Shown here: positions 36,614-44,742 of the stretch, piece by piece
Layout of the letters: every line of letters starts with the position of its first letter
Position numbering within the stretch: position 1 is the stretch's first letter
Origin: Parasulfuritortus sp037439465
Lineage (GTDB): Bacteria; Pseudomonadota; Gammaproteobacteria; Burkholderiales; Thiobacillaceae
DNA length: 64,000 nt
Direction of reading: 5' to 3'
NCBI GenBank assembly: GCA_037439465.1
Contig: JBBIVX010000016.1
Coordinates: 3,889-67,888 of the forward strand
The notes under the pieces: model-generated
Databases searched by the model: none
Told to the model about the DNA's origin: nothing
Seen by the model: only the letters and a program-made list of their open reading frames with translations
Position numbers and translations under genes: made by a program

Positions 36614-38737
36614 ATGACCAACATAACCGATCCGCGCCTGGCCCGAATCGTTTATGGCAGCACCCGCGACGGCATCCTCATCGCTGACGCCGATAACCGC
36701 ATCATCGACGTCAATCCCGCCTTCACCCGCATCACCGGCTACCGCCCCGAGGAGGTGCTCGGCCAATCGCCCAGCCTGCTCAAGTCCGGCCGCCACGATG
36801 ACGCCTTTTATCGGACCATATGGGAAAGCCTGCGGCAGACTGGCAGCTGGCAGGGTGAGATCTGGGACCGACGCAAGAATGGCGACATCTGTCTGGAGAT
36901 TCTCACCATCACGGCAGTCAAGGATGAGACCGGCAAGGTCGGCCGCTACATCGCCGTTTACACCGACAGCGGGCGGGGCCAGGCCTTGCCGAACGCGCTC
37001 GCCCCAGTGGCCGCCGTCCCCCGCCCGGCCGCGGTCAGCCAGACCAGGCTGACCGACTATCTGGCGGAGGCCATCGCCCAGGCCGACCGTGACAACCTGC
37101 TGCTGGCGGTCATCTGCCTCGACCTCGATCATTTCAAGAGCGTCAACGACCGCTATGGCGATGCGGTCGGCGACCACCTGCTGCTGGAAACGGCCATCCG
37201 CCTGCGCCAAACCCTGCGTGCCGTCGATACCGTCGCCCGCATCGCCGATACCGACACCCGTCCCGGCGATACGGTGGCCCGTACCGGCGGCGACGAATTC
37301 GTCCTGATCGTCACCGGCCTGCCCAATCTGGACGTGCTCGAACAGTTCACCCAGCGCATCCTGAAACTGGTGGCTCAGCCCAGCCGCATCGATGGCCATG
37401 AGCTTGCGCTCACAGCCAGCCTGGGCATCACGGTCTATCCATTGGATGCGGCCGATCCCGGCACCCTGCTGCGCCACGCCGACCAGGCCATGTACCAGGC
37501 CAAGGAATCGGGGCGCAACCGCTACCACCTGTTCGATACCGAACGCGACCAGCAGGCGCACAGTCGCCGCCTGCTGGTGCAAAGGCTGCACTCCGCCCTC
37601 ACCGACGACGCACTGGAGCTTTACTACCAACCCAAGGTCAATCTGCGCACCGGCAAGGTGATCGGTCTGGAGGCCCTGTTACGCTGGCGTCATCCGGAAG
37701 AAGGCCTTTTGCCGCCTGCCGAATTTCTCCCTCAGGTCGAGCATGACGACCTCATCGTCGAAATCGGCGAATGGGTTGCCGGCACGGCCCTGCGCCAACT
37801 ATCGAGCTGGCGCGGGCAGGGGCTCACAACCAAAGTCAGCATCAACGTGGCCGCCCGGCAATTGCTGCGCGGCGACTTCTGCGACCGTCTGCGCGACCGT
37901 TTACGCCGGTTCCCCGAGATTCCGCCCGGCAGCCTCGAACTGGAAATACTGGAGTCCTCCGCCATCGACAACACCGCCCATGTCCGCGCCATCATGGAGG
38001 ACTGTCACGCCCTGGGCATCAGCTTCGCCCTGGACGACTTCGGTGCCGGCTACGCCTCCCTATCCTACCTCAGGGATATCCCCGCCGACGTGCTCAAGAT
38101 CGACCAATCCTTCATCCGCGACATCCTCGACAACGCCGATGACCTCGCCTTGGTGGAAGGGATCATCGGGCTTGCCGTTGCCTTCCGCCGCATCGTGGTG
38201 GCGGAGGGTGTGGAAACGACCGAACAGGGTGTGCTGCTGATGCGCCTCGGCTGCGATCTGGCTCAGGGCAACGGTATCGCCCTGCCGCTGCCGGCGGCAC
38301 GGGTGCCCGGCTGGATCGCCGGCTTCAAACCGGACCCGCAGTGGGCGCTTTGGGCCGATACCCAATGGGAGATGGAGGATTTCCCGCTCCTGGTGGCCCA
38401 GTACGACCACCTCAATTGGGTACGGCGAGTGGCCATGCACATCGGTGGCGGCCTTCAAAAACTGAGCAAGGCAGAACTCACCGATAAGCGCCAGTGCCGT
38501 TTCGGCCATTGGTACTACGGCCATGGCATGACGCGCTATGGCCACCTCCCGGCCTTTCGCGAGCTGGAGGCCATCCACGCCCGCGTGCACGAGGTCGGCC
38601 CCGAGGTGCTGCGGCTGCGCGCCGCCGGCCAGGTGGAGGCGGCACACGCCCGCATGCGCGAATTGCTGACGCTAAAAGACGCCATGCTCGGCGGCCTCGC
38701 CAAACTACAAACCCTCGTCGCGCACAAGCCTCATTGA
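36614..38737 (+). CDS. PAS-GGDEF-EAL protein with C-terminal zinc-binding CZB domain
   Basis: 707 residues, cytoplasmic. PAS (about 12-115); GGDEF with intact GGDEF at 225-229; EAL with EALLRW near 352 and the metal and catalytic residues of LELEILES, DDFGAG, KIDQSF and AEGVET; then a C-terminal CZB domain (about 590-705). The CZB ligands are visible as His in YDHLNW, Cys in CRFGHW and two His in HARVH, the 3His-1Cys zinc site known from E. coli DgcZ. The GGDEF domain carries a 14-residue insertion that repeats DTVAR and yields a second RxxD I-site. It may switch between making and degrading c-di-GMP in response to zinc and a PAS ligand. Confidence 0.93.
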   Translation: MTNITDPRLARIVYGSTRDGILIADADNRIIDVNPAFTRITGYRPEEVLGQSPSLLKSGRHDDAFYRTIWESLRQTGSWQGEIWDRRKNGDICLEILTITAVKDETGKVGRYIAVYTDSGRGQALPNALAPVAAVPRPAAVSQTRLTDYLAEAIAQADRDNLLLAVICLDLDHFKSVNDRYGDAVGDHLLLETAIRLRQTLRAVDTVARIADTDTRPGDTVARTGGDEFVLIVTGLPNLDVLEQFTQRILKLVAQPSRIDGHELALTASLGITVYPLDAADPGTLLRHADQAMYQAKESGRNRYHLFDTERDQQAHSRRLLVQRLHSALTDDALELYYQPKVNLRTGKVIGLEALLRWRHPEEGLLPPAEFLPQVEHDDLIVEIGEWVAGTALRQLSSWRGQGLTTKVSINVAARQLLRGDFCDRLRDRLRRFPEIPPGSLELEILESSAIDNTAHVRAIMEDCHALGISFALDDFGAGYASLSYLRDIPADVLKIDQSFIRDILDNADDLALVEGIIGLAVAFRRIVVAEGVETTEQGVLLMRLGCDLAQGNGIALPLPAARVPGWIAGFKPDPQWALWADTQWEMEDFPLLVAQYDHLNWVRRVAMHIGGGLQKLSKAELTDKRQCRFGHWYYGHGMTRYGHLPAFRELEAIHARVHEVGPEVLRLRAAGQVEAAHARMRELLTLKDAMLGGLAKLQTLVAHKPH

Positions 38738-38757
38738 CACCCGTCATCGCCATCACC

Positions 38758-40818
38758 ATGGCCAAACCCGCGAGTCCGCTACCCGTTCATGCCCGGCTCG
38801 GTTACGCCAATGCCGAGGCGCTGACCCTGCATCTGCCCCTGCGCTACCAGGACGAGACCCGCCTCACCTGCCTGCATGACGCCCGGCCGGGCGAGACTGT
38901 GCAACTGCAGGGCCGCGTTGTCCGCCATGAGGTCAGCCGACGGCCGCGGCCGCAATTGCTGGTCACCTTGCAGGAGGTGGGCAGCGGAGAGATATTCCAT
39001 TTCCGTCTGCTGCACTTCTACCCCAACCAGCTCGCCCAATTGCAGGTCGGCGCGCCGATTCGCCTGCAGGGCGAGATCCGGTCAGGATTTTTCGGCGCCG
39101 AGATGGTCCACCCGCACTGGCACGTCTGCCCGCCCGAGCGGCCGCTGCCCACCACCCTGACGCCGGTCTATCCGACAGTGGCGGGTCTGGCGCAAGCGCG
39201 CCTGCGGCAAGCCATTGCCACCGCCCTGGCCACGACCGACCTGAGCGACAGCCTGCCGGCAGCGATCATCGAACGACTGCAACTGCCCACGTTCGCCGCC
39301 GCCCTGCATACCCTGCATGCGCCGCCGGCCGACATCAGCCTGGTCGATCTGGAGCAGCGCTCTCACCCCGCCTGGCGGCGCATCAAATTCGATGAGCTGC
39401 TGGCGCAGCAACTGGCATTGCGGCTATACAGCCGTAAACGGCATGCCCAGGCCGCACCCGTTCTCGATGATGGGGCCGGGCTCGCGCCGCGGCTGCTAGC
39501 CGCCCTGCCCTTCCCCCTGACCGCCGCGCAGCAACGCGTACTGCAAGAAATCCGCGCCGATCTCGGCCAGCCGTACCCCATGCATCGTCTGTTGCAAGGC
39601 GATGTCGGCTGCGGCAAGACCTGCATGGCCGCCCTGGCGGCCCTGCTGGCGGTGGGCAGCGGCCACCAGGCGTCCGTCATGGCCCCCACCGAGATATTGG
39701 CGGAACAGCTCTATCTCAAGTTCAGGGAATGGCTGGCGCCGCTCGCCATCCCCGTGGTCTGGCTGGCAGCCGCCCTCAAGGGCAAGGAGAAACGCCAGGC
39801 GCTGGCGGCCATCGCCGCCGGCGAGGCGGCCGTGGCGGTGGGCACCCATGCCCTGTTCCAGGAGGGTGTCGCCTTCAAGTCGCTCGCCCTGGCCATCGTC
39901 GATGAACAACACCGCTTCGGTGTCGAACAGCGCCTCGCGCTGCGGGCAAAGGGCATGGCCAATGACGCCTTGAACGTGCCGCACCCCGCCCCCAGCACCC
40001 CGCATCTATTGATGATGTCCGCCACCCCCATACCGCGCAGTCTGGCCATGAGTTACCTTGCCGACCTCGACGTTTCCATCATCGACCAATTGCCGCCGGG
40101 CCGGCAAGCCATCGCCACGCGAGTGCTTGGCAACGCCCGCCGCGCCGAGGTAATCGCCCGGCTGCGCAACTATTGCCGCGATGGCGCCCAGGCCTACTGG
40201 GTCTGTCCGCTGATCGAGGGCTCCGAGAAGAGTGATTTGACGGCCGCCATCGATGCCCACGCCGAGCTGACCGCGGCCCTGCCCGGACTGCGCATCGGCC
40301 TCGCCCACGGCCGCCTCAAGGCCGATGAAAAGGCAGCTGTCATGGCCCGTTTCAAGGCCGGAGAGATCGACATACTGGTGGCCACCACGGTCATCGAGGT
40401 CGGTGTGGACGTGGCCAATGCCAGTCTGATGGTGATCGAACACGCCGAACGTCTGGGCCTGGCCCAACTGCACCAGTTGCGCGGCCGGGTGGGGCGCGGC
40501 CAGCGCGCCTCGTCCTGCCTGCTGCTTTATGGCGAACCCCTGTCCGACATGGCGCGGCAGCGCCTGAGCATCATCCGGGAAAACAACGACGGCTTCGCCA
40601 TCGCCCGCGAGGACCTCCGCCTGCGCGGCCCCGGCGAGTTCCTCGGCGCCCGCCAATCGGGTGCCCCCCTACTGCGCTTCGCCGCCCTGGAGACAGATGG
40701 CAACCTGCTGGACGAGGCCCGCGCCGCCGCTTCCGACCTGTTGCACGGCGCCCCCGCCGTCGTCGATCGTCACCTCGCCCGCTGGTTACCCAACGGCGCC
40801 GAATTCCTCAAGGCCTGA
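38758..40818 (+). CDS. recG: ATP-dependent DNA helicase RecG
   Basis: 686 residues, close to the E. coli 693. It reverses stalled forks and remodels Holliday junctions and R-loops. An N-terminal wedge/OB domain (about 45-150) is followed by helicase domains with Walker A GDVGCGKT, DEQHRFGV and the helical hairpin region; motif VI is QLRGRVGRGQRAS. The ATG at 38758 is chosen: the upstream in-frame extension overlaps the previous gene and is Arg/Pro rich. Begins 20 bp after the PAS-GGDEF-EAL gene. Confidence 0.95.
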   Translation: MAKPASPLPVHARLGYANAEALTLHLPLRYQDETRLTCLHDARPGETVQLQGRVVRHEVSRRPRPQLLVTLQEVGSGEIFHFRLLHFYPNQLAQLQVGAPIRLQGEIRSGFFGAEMVHPHWHVCPPERPLPTTLTPVYPTVAGLAQARLRQAIATALATTDLSDSLPAAIIERLQLPTFAAALHTLHAPPADISLVDLEQRSHPAWRRIKFDELLAQQLALRLYSRKRHAQAAPVLDDGAGLAPRLLAALPFPLTAAQQRVLQEIRADLGQPYPMHRLLQGDVGCGKTCMAALAALLAVGSGHQASVMAPTEILAEQLYLKFREWLAPLAIPVVWLAAALKGKEKRQALAAIAAGEAAVAVGTHALFQEGVAFKSLALAIVDEQHRFGVEQRLALRAKGMANDALNVPHPAPSTPHLLMMSATPIPRSLAMSYLADLDVSIIDQLPPGRQAIATRVLGNARRAEVIARLRNYCRDGAQAYWVCPLIEGSEKSDLTAAIDAHAELTAALPGLRIGLAHGRLKADEKAAVMARFKAGEIDILVATTVIEVGVDVANASLMVIEHAERLGLAQLHQLRGRVGRGQRASSCLLLYGEPLSDMARQRLSIIRENNDGFAIAREDLRLRGPGEFLGARQSGAPLLRFAALETDGNLLDEARAAASDLLHGAPAVVDRHLARWLPNGAEFLKA

Positions 40819-40827
40819 GCCACTGCC

Positions 40828-41601
40828 ATGACCCGCTCCAACCCTGCCACAGGCTTCCATTTACTCATCATCGGCGATGAGATCCTGTCCGGTAAACGAC
40901 GCGACCGGCACTTCGACAAGGTCAGGGAAATCCTCAGCACACGCGGTCTCGGCCTCGCCCAAGTAAGCTACCTGGGTGACCAACGCGAGCGTCTGACCGG
41001 CTTTCTGCGCCACTGTTTCGCCAGCGACGACATACTGCTCAGTTGCGGCGGAATCGGCGCCACTCCCGACGACCACACCCGACAGGCCGCCGCCGCAGCA
41101 CTGGGTGTGCCGCTGCGCCTGCACCCCGAGGCGAGAGCGCTGATCGCCGCCAGCGCCCTGACAGTGGGTCAGCCGGTCACCGCCGAGCGTCTGCGCATGG
41201 GTGAATTTCCAGAGGGCGCCATTCTCATCCCCAACCCCATCAACCAGGTGCCCGGTTTTTCCCTCGGCCGGCACCACTTCGTGCCGGGTTTTCCCGAGAT
41301 GGCCTGGCCGATGCTCGAATGGGTACTCGATACCTGCTATCCGGCCTTGGGCAAAGGCGTCCCGGCGAGGGAACGCAGCCTGATCGTGGCCGGCCTGGCC
41401 GAGGCCACACTGACGCCGTTGATGGAAGACGTGGAACGGGCTTGGCCGGATCTCAAGATATTCAGTCTACCCATACTCAACCTGGAACACCCGGACGATT
41501 ACCGCATCGAACTCGGCGTCAAAGGCCGCGCCAGCAGCTTGGATGACGCCTTCAACCGATTGCGCGCCGGGGCGCTGATGCTGGGAGGCCGCATCGAATG
41601 A
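40828..41601 (+). CDS. molybdopterin-binding domain protein (CinA N-terminal type)
   Basis: 257 residues. The MoCF-biosynthesis (MoaB/MogA-like) domain covers about 8-175: LLIIGDEILSGKRRD, LLSCGGIGATPDDHTRQ and PNPINQVPGF. It resembles the CinA N-terminal domain and lacks the PncC nicotinamide-nucleotide amidase part. The rest (about 180-257) is an added alpha-beta segment. Molybdopterin or nucleotide pyrophosphatase activity is possible; neither can be assigned from sequence. Begins 9 bp after recG. Confidence 0.85.
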   Translation: MTRSNPATGFHLLIIGDEILSGKRRDRHFDKVREILSTRGLGLAQVSYLGDQRERLTGFLRHCFASDDILLSCGGIGATPDDHTRQAAAAALGVPLRLHPEARALIAASALTVGQPVTAERLRMGEFPEGAILIPNPINQVPGFSLGRHHFVPGFPEMAWPMLEWVLDTCYPALGKGVPARERSLIVAGLAEATLTPLMEDVERAWPDLKIFSLPILNLEHPDDYRIELGVKGRASSLDDAFNRLRAGALMLGGRIE

Positions 41602-41736
41602 GGCGGACCGGGTGTGAAACATCTTGTTACCCTCCGCTTACAACTTGCCCATCCGGACGACAAGCCAGTCACTATGCTGAGAGGGTATGAGAGGAGTGGA
41701 AGGTCTTCTTGAAGTTTGAGTAAAGGGTATTTTCCT

Positions 41737-42336
41737 ATGCACACATTATCTCAACCCGCATATTTACTATTCAGGCCAGCGCTGGTTAGCGGTTGGCGGG
41801 GATGGGTGTCGGTTCCCATCCTGGGTGTGATGCTCGGCGCATGCGCCACGCCAGCGGGCGACTATGCCAGCGCGCCCGCGCCGGTGCAGTTGCCGCCCAC
41901 CCAGGTGTACTTCTACCCGGCAGCCGGGCAGACCCCGGCGCAGCAGGACAGGGATCGTTACGAATGTTATGTCTGGGCGGTGCGGCAGAGCGGCTTTGAC
42001 CCCAGCCGGCCGCAAGTGCCGCCGGCTCCGCGCGTGGAGGTGGTCCCCGTGCCGCCCACCGGTGAGGGCGCGGCGCTGGGCGCCGTCAGTGGCGCCATCC
42101 TTGGCGCGGCGGTATCGCGTCCGCACGATAGCGGCAGCGGCGCGATCATCGGCGCCGTTCTGGGCACCATGGTCGGTGCCAGCGCGGACGCCGCCCGTGC
42201 CCAACAAGCCGAGCAGATACGAGAAAGCCGAGACCGCCGTGATCTGCGACGTTATAGCCAGGTCGAGCGACGCGCCGCCGACTACCGGCGCGCCATGGCC
42301 GCCTGCCTGGAAGGGCGCGGCTATACCGTGCATTGA
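41737..42336 (+). CDS. glycine-zipper lipoprotein with C-terminal cysteine motif
   Basis: 199 residues from an ATG preceded by AAAGGG; the frame is also open from a TTG at 41716. A long signal peptide ends in the lipobox LGAC (Cys near 36). A first block carries DRYECYVWAVRQSGFDP, then a Pro-rich linker, a glycine zipper (GAALGAVSGAILGAAV and GAIIGAVLGTMVGAS, about 120-155) and a C-terminal block DYRRAMAACLEGRGY. The outer parts recur in the next gene. The zipper suggests insertion in the outer membrane. Separate 5' promoter region of 135 bp. Confidence 0.82.
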   Translation: MHTLSQPAYLLFRPALVSGWRGWVSVPILGVMLGACATPAGDYASAPAPVQLPPTQVYFYPAAGQTPAQQDRDRYECYVWAVRQSGFDPSRPQVPPAPRVEVVPVPPTGEGAALGAVSGAILGAAVSRPHDSGSGAIIGAVLGTMVGASADAARAQQAEQIRESRDRRDLRRYSQVERRAADYRRAMAACLEGRGYTVH

Positions 42337-42369
42337 TATGCGCGTCCAACCCTGAGTGAGGAGCCACCC

Positions 42370-43134
42370 ATGCTGATCCACCGCCCCACCAAGACCCGCC
42401 TCATAGTGGCCGTGTTATTGAGTTTTGGCCTATCCACCGTCGCCGCCGAACCGCCGCGCTGGGAAGGTGCACGCCGCGACGATGGCGCTCGTCACGATGA
42501 TCGCGCCCGCCGCGATGACGGCGCCCGCCGTGACTCTGCCCACCGGAGCAATCCACCGCCCCGGCTGGAGCCGGGCTATCGGCTGGACGTGCGCCATCGT
42601 CACGACCGCTATTACCCGCCACGCGGAGCGTATGTGGACAGGCTGCCGCCGCATCCGCTCGAGATACGCCATCACGATAGCCACTATTATTTCCACGGCG
42701 GCGTGTGGTACCGCCCATCCGGGCCGCATTTCGTCGTGGTGACACCCCCCCTCGGGCTTGGCGTCTCAGTGCTCCCGCCCTACTACACCACCCTATGGAT
42801 CGGCGGCCTGCCCTATTACTATGCCGACGAGGTCTACTATGCCTGGCGGCCGGAGCGACGCGAATATGTGGTGGTCGAGCCTCCCGCGGACGTGGAAACC
42901 TACACGCCACCGCCAGAGCCGGAGCAGTTGTTCATCTATCCGGGTCAGGGCCAGGACGAGGCGCAGATTGCCACGGATCGTTACGAATGTCATCGCTGGG
43001 CAGCAAACCAGGCCGGTTTCGACCCGGTGCAGCCCCCCGCGGAACTGACGATTTCTGAAGTGGAGATCAAGCGCGCCGATTACCAGCGCGCCACCAGGGC
43101 CTGCCTGGAGGCGCGCGGCTACAGCGTCAGATAA
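42370..43134 (+). CDS. exported DUF6515-like protein sharing a cysteine motif with its neighbour
   Basis: 254 residues. Signal peptide (about 1-26, cut after VAA) and then an Arg/Asp/Ala-rich low-complexity repeat (about 30-57; ARRDDGARHDD type). A Tyr/Pro/Gly-rich DUF6515-like block follows (about 75-180), with HYYFHGGVWYRP and PPLGLGVSVLPP. The C-terminal 75 residues contain DRYECHRWAANQAGFDP and DYQRATRACLEARGY, nearly the same two blocks as in the preceding gene. Follows it by 33 bp, presumably as one operon, and probably works in the periplasm or on the cell surface. Confidence 0.8.
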   Translation: MLIHRPTKTRLIVAVLLSFGLSTVAAEPPRWEGARRDDGARHDDRARRDDGARRDSAHRSNPPPRLEPGYRLDVRHRHDRYYPPRGAYVDRLPPHPLEIRHHDSHYYFHGGVWYRPSGPHFVVVTPPLGLGVSVLPPYYTTLWIGGLPYYYADEVYYAWRPERREYVVVEPPADVETYTPPPEPEQLFIYPGQGQDEAQIATDRYECHRWAANQAGFDPVQPPAELTISEVEIKRADYQRATRACLEARGYSVR

Positions 43135-43141
43135 GCAAGAC

Positions 43142-43165
43142 AGCGGCCCGCTCCGGCCGGCCGCT
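43142..43165. terminator. hairpin between convergent genes
   Basis: Perfect 7-bp arms AGCGGCC/GGCCGCT with a 10-nt loop, in the 30-bp gap between the DUF6515-like gene and the AF1514-like gene; the right arm touches the last base of the minus-strand stop codon. It lacks a T-run. Probably a bidirectional 3'-end structure. Confidence 0.4.
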
Positions 43166-43578
43166 CAATATTGGTCAGCCATCCATTCGTCGAGCGGCGC
43201 GCAGGCATCCTGCCGCGGGCGGCGGCTGTCATCCAGCAGGGGAGTCAGGCAGACATATTCGTTACCGGCTTCATCGTGCAGGTTGCTGAGCGGTATGCCA
43301 TAAAGGGTTTCGTAACCGCCCGTCTCCATTATGATGAATTCGTAATCCTCACCCACGCTGACATCTATCTGACCGCCATTGCCGAGGCCATATTTGGCCC
43401 ACCAGCTGGCCTCATCCGCGCCCGCGAAGGCAGGCGAGAATTCATGCGTGTCGAGCCGATGCCAGGAAACGATCGCCGGTTGCCGGAAATTGCTGGCCCG
43501 CGCCCGCGCCAGCGCCAATTGGCTGGCCGCATTGAAATCGATATGTTCGTTCGGGTAATGCACATGCAGATTGATCAT
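43165..43578 (-). CDS. AF1514-like small protein, predicted IscR target
   Basis: 137 residues from an ATG with GAAGGAG upstream; in-frame codons before it do not look like protein. Soluble, no signal. It starts MINLHVHYPNEHIDFNAAS and resembles short AF1514-type (DUF5619) proteins of unknown function, though I recognise the family only loosely. His and acidic residues (HVHYPNEH, SWHRLDTHEF) could bind a metal. The gene is solitary. A strong IscR-type operator lies 121 bp upstream, which suggests control by iron-sulfur status. Confidence 0.75.
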   Translation of the reverse strand: MINLHVHYPNEHIDFNAASQLALARARASNFRQPAIVSWHRLDTHEFSPAFAGADEASWWAKYGLGNGGQIDVSVGEDYEFIIMETGGYETLYGIPLSNLHDEAGNEYVCLTPLLDDSRRPRQDACAPLDEWMADQY

Positions 43579-43698
43579 GATTGCTCCTTCACGCTGGTGA
43601 CCGGATAGGCCCGACCCGCTTGCCGCCCCTGCCTCTTTGCATCCGCTGCGGCGGCACCGCCCCCCTCTCGAACCGTGGACTTTGTCGGTTACGCCCAC

Positions 43699-43723
43699 TT
43701 AGTTGACTTATTCAGTCTAGTAT
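43699..43723. promoter_or_regulatory. IscR type 1-like operator upstream of the AF1514-like gene
   Basis: Two half-sites on the plus strand, TTAGTTGACT (43699-43708) and CAGTCTAGTAT (43713-43723), separated by TATT. From memory the E. coli type 1 IscR consensus is ATASYYGACT, R, three W, then YAGTCRRSTAT; 22 of 25 positions match in either orientation. A weak minus-strand promoter, TTGCAC (43736-43741) with a 16-bp spacer to TAGACT (43714-43719), would put the -10 box inside the operator, as in the isc promoter. IscR itself is not encoded in the window. Confidence 0.6.
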
Positions 43724-43744
43724 TTGCCGCGGCACGTGCAAGTT

Positions 43745-44704
43745 TTATTTGCGTGTGCCGCCAGCTCGCTGAACGAGCGCGGGCAGTCTCTTCTTCACAC
43801 AACCAAGATCGGCCGCCAACGCGGCCTGACGCACCGCTTCGATGGCCCTGGGGCGCGGATAGCTCTTACGCCAGGCGATGGAGACCAAGCGCGATGGCGG
43901 CGCTTCCCTGAATGGCCGCAACACCATCAGCGCCGCATCGGCCTTGGACCAGCGCGTGGCCGTGCAGGGCAAGACCGTCACGCCGACACCACTGGCAACC
44001 ATGTAGCGGATCGTCTCAAGCGACGAGCCCTCTAGCGTCTTGGCAAGGCCGCCGCTGGCAGTGCGATTGAGTGCCGGGAAGGCTTGCAATACCTGATCGC
44101 GAAAACAGTGACCGGTGCCCAGAAGCAGCATGGTCTCCGCTTCCAGATCGGCGTTGCTGATCGATTTCTTCTTGCAGAGGGGGTGCGCCGCCGGCAGGGC
44201 GACCTGAAACGGTTCGTCGTACAAGGCCAGGGCCAGCAGACCGGGGTCCTCGACCGGCGTGGCGACGATCATGGCGTCAATCTCGCCCTTGCGCAGTTTC
44301 TCGGTCAGCACCCTGGTGTAGTTTTCCTCCAGCAGGAGCGGCATCTGCGGCGCGCTGCGGTTCATCTCGGGTATAAGCCCGGGCAGGAGATAAGGCGCGA
44401 TGGTATAGATGACGCCCAGTCTGAGCGGACCGGCCAGATCGTCCCTGGACGCCGCCGCCTGGTCCTTGATGCCATCCACCAGTTCGAAGATACGGGCCGC
44501 CGCCTCCAACACCCGCTCGCCGGGCGGCGTGATGCTGACATCGCCACCGCCGCCGCGTTCGAACAACACGACACCAAGTTCTTCCTCCAGCTTTCTGATC
44601 GCCACGGAGAGGGTCGGCTGCGCCACGAAACAGCACTCGGCGGCGCGACCGAAATGGCGTTCACGAGCGACGGCAAGCACATACTTTAGTTCGGTGAGTG
44701 TCAT
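43745..44704 (-). CDS. oxyR: OxyR-type LysR regulator lacking the second redox cysteine
   Basis: 319 residues. N-terminal winged helix-turn-helix (about 1-60) with FVAQPTLSVAIRKLEEELG, then a LysR substrate-binding domain. The peroxide-sensing loop is GHCFRDQVLQAF, giving Cys200, equal to E. coli OxyR Cys199. E. coli Cys208 corresponds to Phe209, so the usual disulfide cannot form. Other Cys residues are 24, 25, 177 and 247. It follows the cyclopropane synthase gene by 38 bp and is probably last in the rubrerythrin operon, whose promoter has an OxyR-like operator, as has katG. Could in principle be a related peroxide regulator. Confidence 0.88.
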   Translation of the reverse strand: MTLTELKYVLAVARERHFGRAAECCFVAQPTLSVAIRKLEEELGVVLFERGGGGDVSITPPGERVLEAAARIFELVDGIKDQAAASRDDLAGPLRLGVIYTIAPYLLPGLIPEMNRSAPQMPLLLEENYTRVLTEKLRKGEIDAMIVATPVEDPGLLALALYDEPFQVALPAAHPLCKKKSISNADLEAETMLLLGTGHCFRDQVLQAFPALNRTASGGLAKTLEGSSLETIRYMVASGVGVTVLPCTATRWSKADAALMVLRPFREAPPSRLVSIAWRKSYPRPRAIEAVRQAALAADLGCVKKRLPALVQRAGGTRK

Positions 44705-44742
44705 GCGTAGGCCAGTTTCATCAAGAAGGACGATCTCCGGCC

